Shown in pieces: positions 36,092 to 36,180 of a stretch of 36,180 nucleotides of DNA. Position 1 is the stretch's first letter. Each line of letters starts with the position of its first letter. The translations under genes and the position numbers were made by a program. Source of the stretch: Barthelona sp. PAP020. Lineage: Eukaryota > Metamonada: BaSk clade. The notes beneath the pieces are model-generated. The model did no database searches and had not been told where the DNA came from. It saw only the letters and a program-made list of their open reading frames with translations. The DNA is taken from positions 1 to 36,180 of the forward strand of contig JARQWU010000086.1 in the NCBI GenBank assembly GCA_040182905.1, in the 5' to 3' direction.

Positions 36092-36180
36092 ATGGAAGAT
36101 AAGAACAACATTCAAGTTGTAGTAAGAGTTCGACCTCCACGCAATGGTGACTTTAACAATTCAATGGTCGTTAATTCATC
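36092..36180 (+). CDS. Kinesin motor protein, N-terminal fragment
   Basis: The window ends 29 codons into this gene. The visible part reads N-I-Q-V-V-V-R-V-R-P-P-R-N-G after a five-residue lead, which is the first beta strand of a kinesin motor domain with the RVRP nucleotide-contact motif. Because the motor begins at residue 6, this is an N-terminal-motor kinesin that would move toward microtubule plus ends. The subfamily cannot be told from 29 residues; the R-x-R-P-P form is seen in kinesin-5 and several others. The ATG is only three bases after a TCATT element, so the leader may be very short. No stop codon is in view. Confidence 0.85.
   Translation, partial: MEDKNNIQVVVRVRPPRNGDFNNSMVVNS

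Noticed and set aside
1-36180. Prokaryotic features such as operons, CRISPR arrays, Shine-Dalgarno sites or insertion sequences
   Set aside because: None is visible; gene content is eukaryotic and no regularly spaced direct repeats were found.

Overview
The window reads as nuclear DNA from a unicellular eukaryote. It is strongly A+T-rich. It carries eukaryote-only genes (histone H2B, NEK kinase, gamma-tubulin complex protein, Prp5/DDX46, kinesin, an ARMC9-like protein, a DEK1-like calpain), uses the standard genetic code (TAA, TAG and TGA all end genes), and every confident gene, including one of 1859 codons, is a single uninterrupted ORF. Genes are packed tightly: 42 bp between two divergent starts, 61 bp between another pair, 20 bp between two convergent stops. 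The genome is therefore compact and intron-poor, yet a complete Prp5 implies it still has a spliceosome. The lineage is not settled by the sequence. A TCA[C/T]T element just upstream of about half of the starts resembles the parabasalid initiator element, which hints at a metamonad, but this is only a hint.

Layout: 1-104 tail of a gene (+); 248-2593 Prp5/DDX46 helicase (+); 2956-3981 secreted papain-like protease (-); 4404-6650 NEK kinase (+); 7034-8989 gamma-tubulin complex protein (-); 9193-11607 large unknown solenoid-like protein (-); 11669-14290 LRR protein resembling STK11IP/LIP1 (+); 14311-15099 coiled-coil protein (-); 15240-15689 histone H2B (-); 16036-17382 FBXL-type LRR protein (+); 17383-21930 a gene desert with decayed coding stretches, one carrying a retroviral-type aspartic protease signature; 21931-23577 MFS transporter of bacterial type (-); 24639-30218 DEK1-like membrane calpain whose three catalytic positions all appear lost (-); 30520-31137 zinc-finger protein (-); 31406-32563 WD40 protein (-); 32606-33097 PH-domain protein (+); 33177-35444 ARMC9-like protein (+); 36092-36180 start of a kinesin (+, cut by the window end).

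There is no operon logic; neighbours are mostly independent. Several products (NEK, GCP, ARMC9-like, kinesin) belong to the microtubule, basal body and flagellum toolkit, suggesting a flagellated cell or one with a microtubule-organising centre. The most unusual item is the DEK1-like protein: the membrane part, the calpain fold landmarks and the C-terminal C2-like domain persist while the active-site Cys, His and Asn have been replaced, so it looks like a membrane pseudoprotease. Other points of interest are an H2B with an acidic tail and no lysine at the usual ubiquitylation position, perfect palindromes in three promoters, and an unannotated coding-like stretch at 31168-31365.
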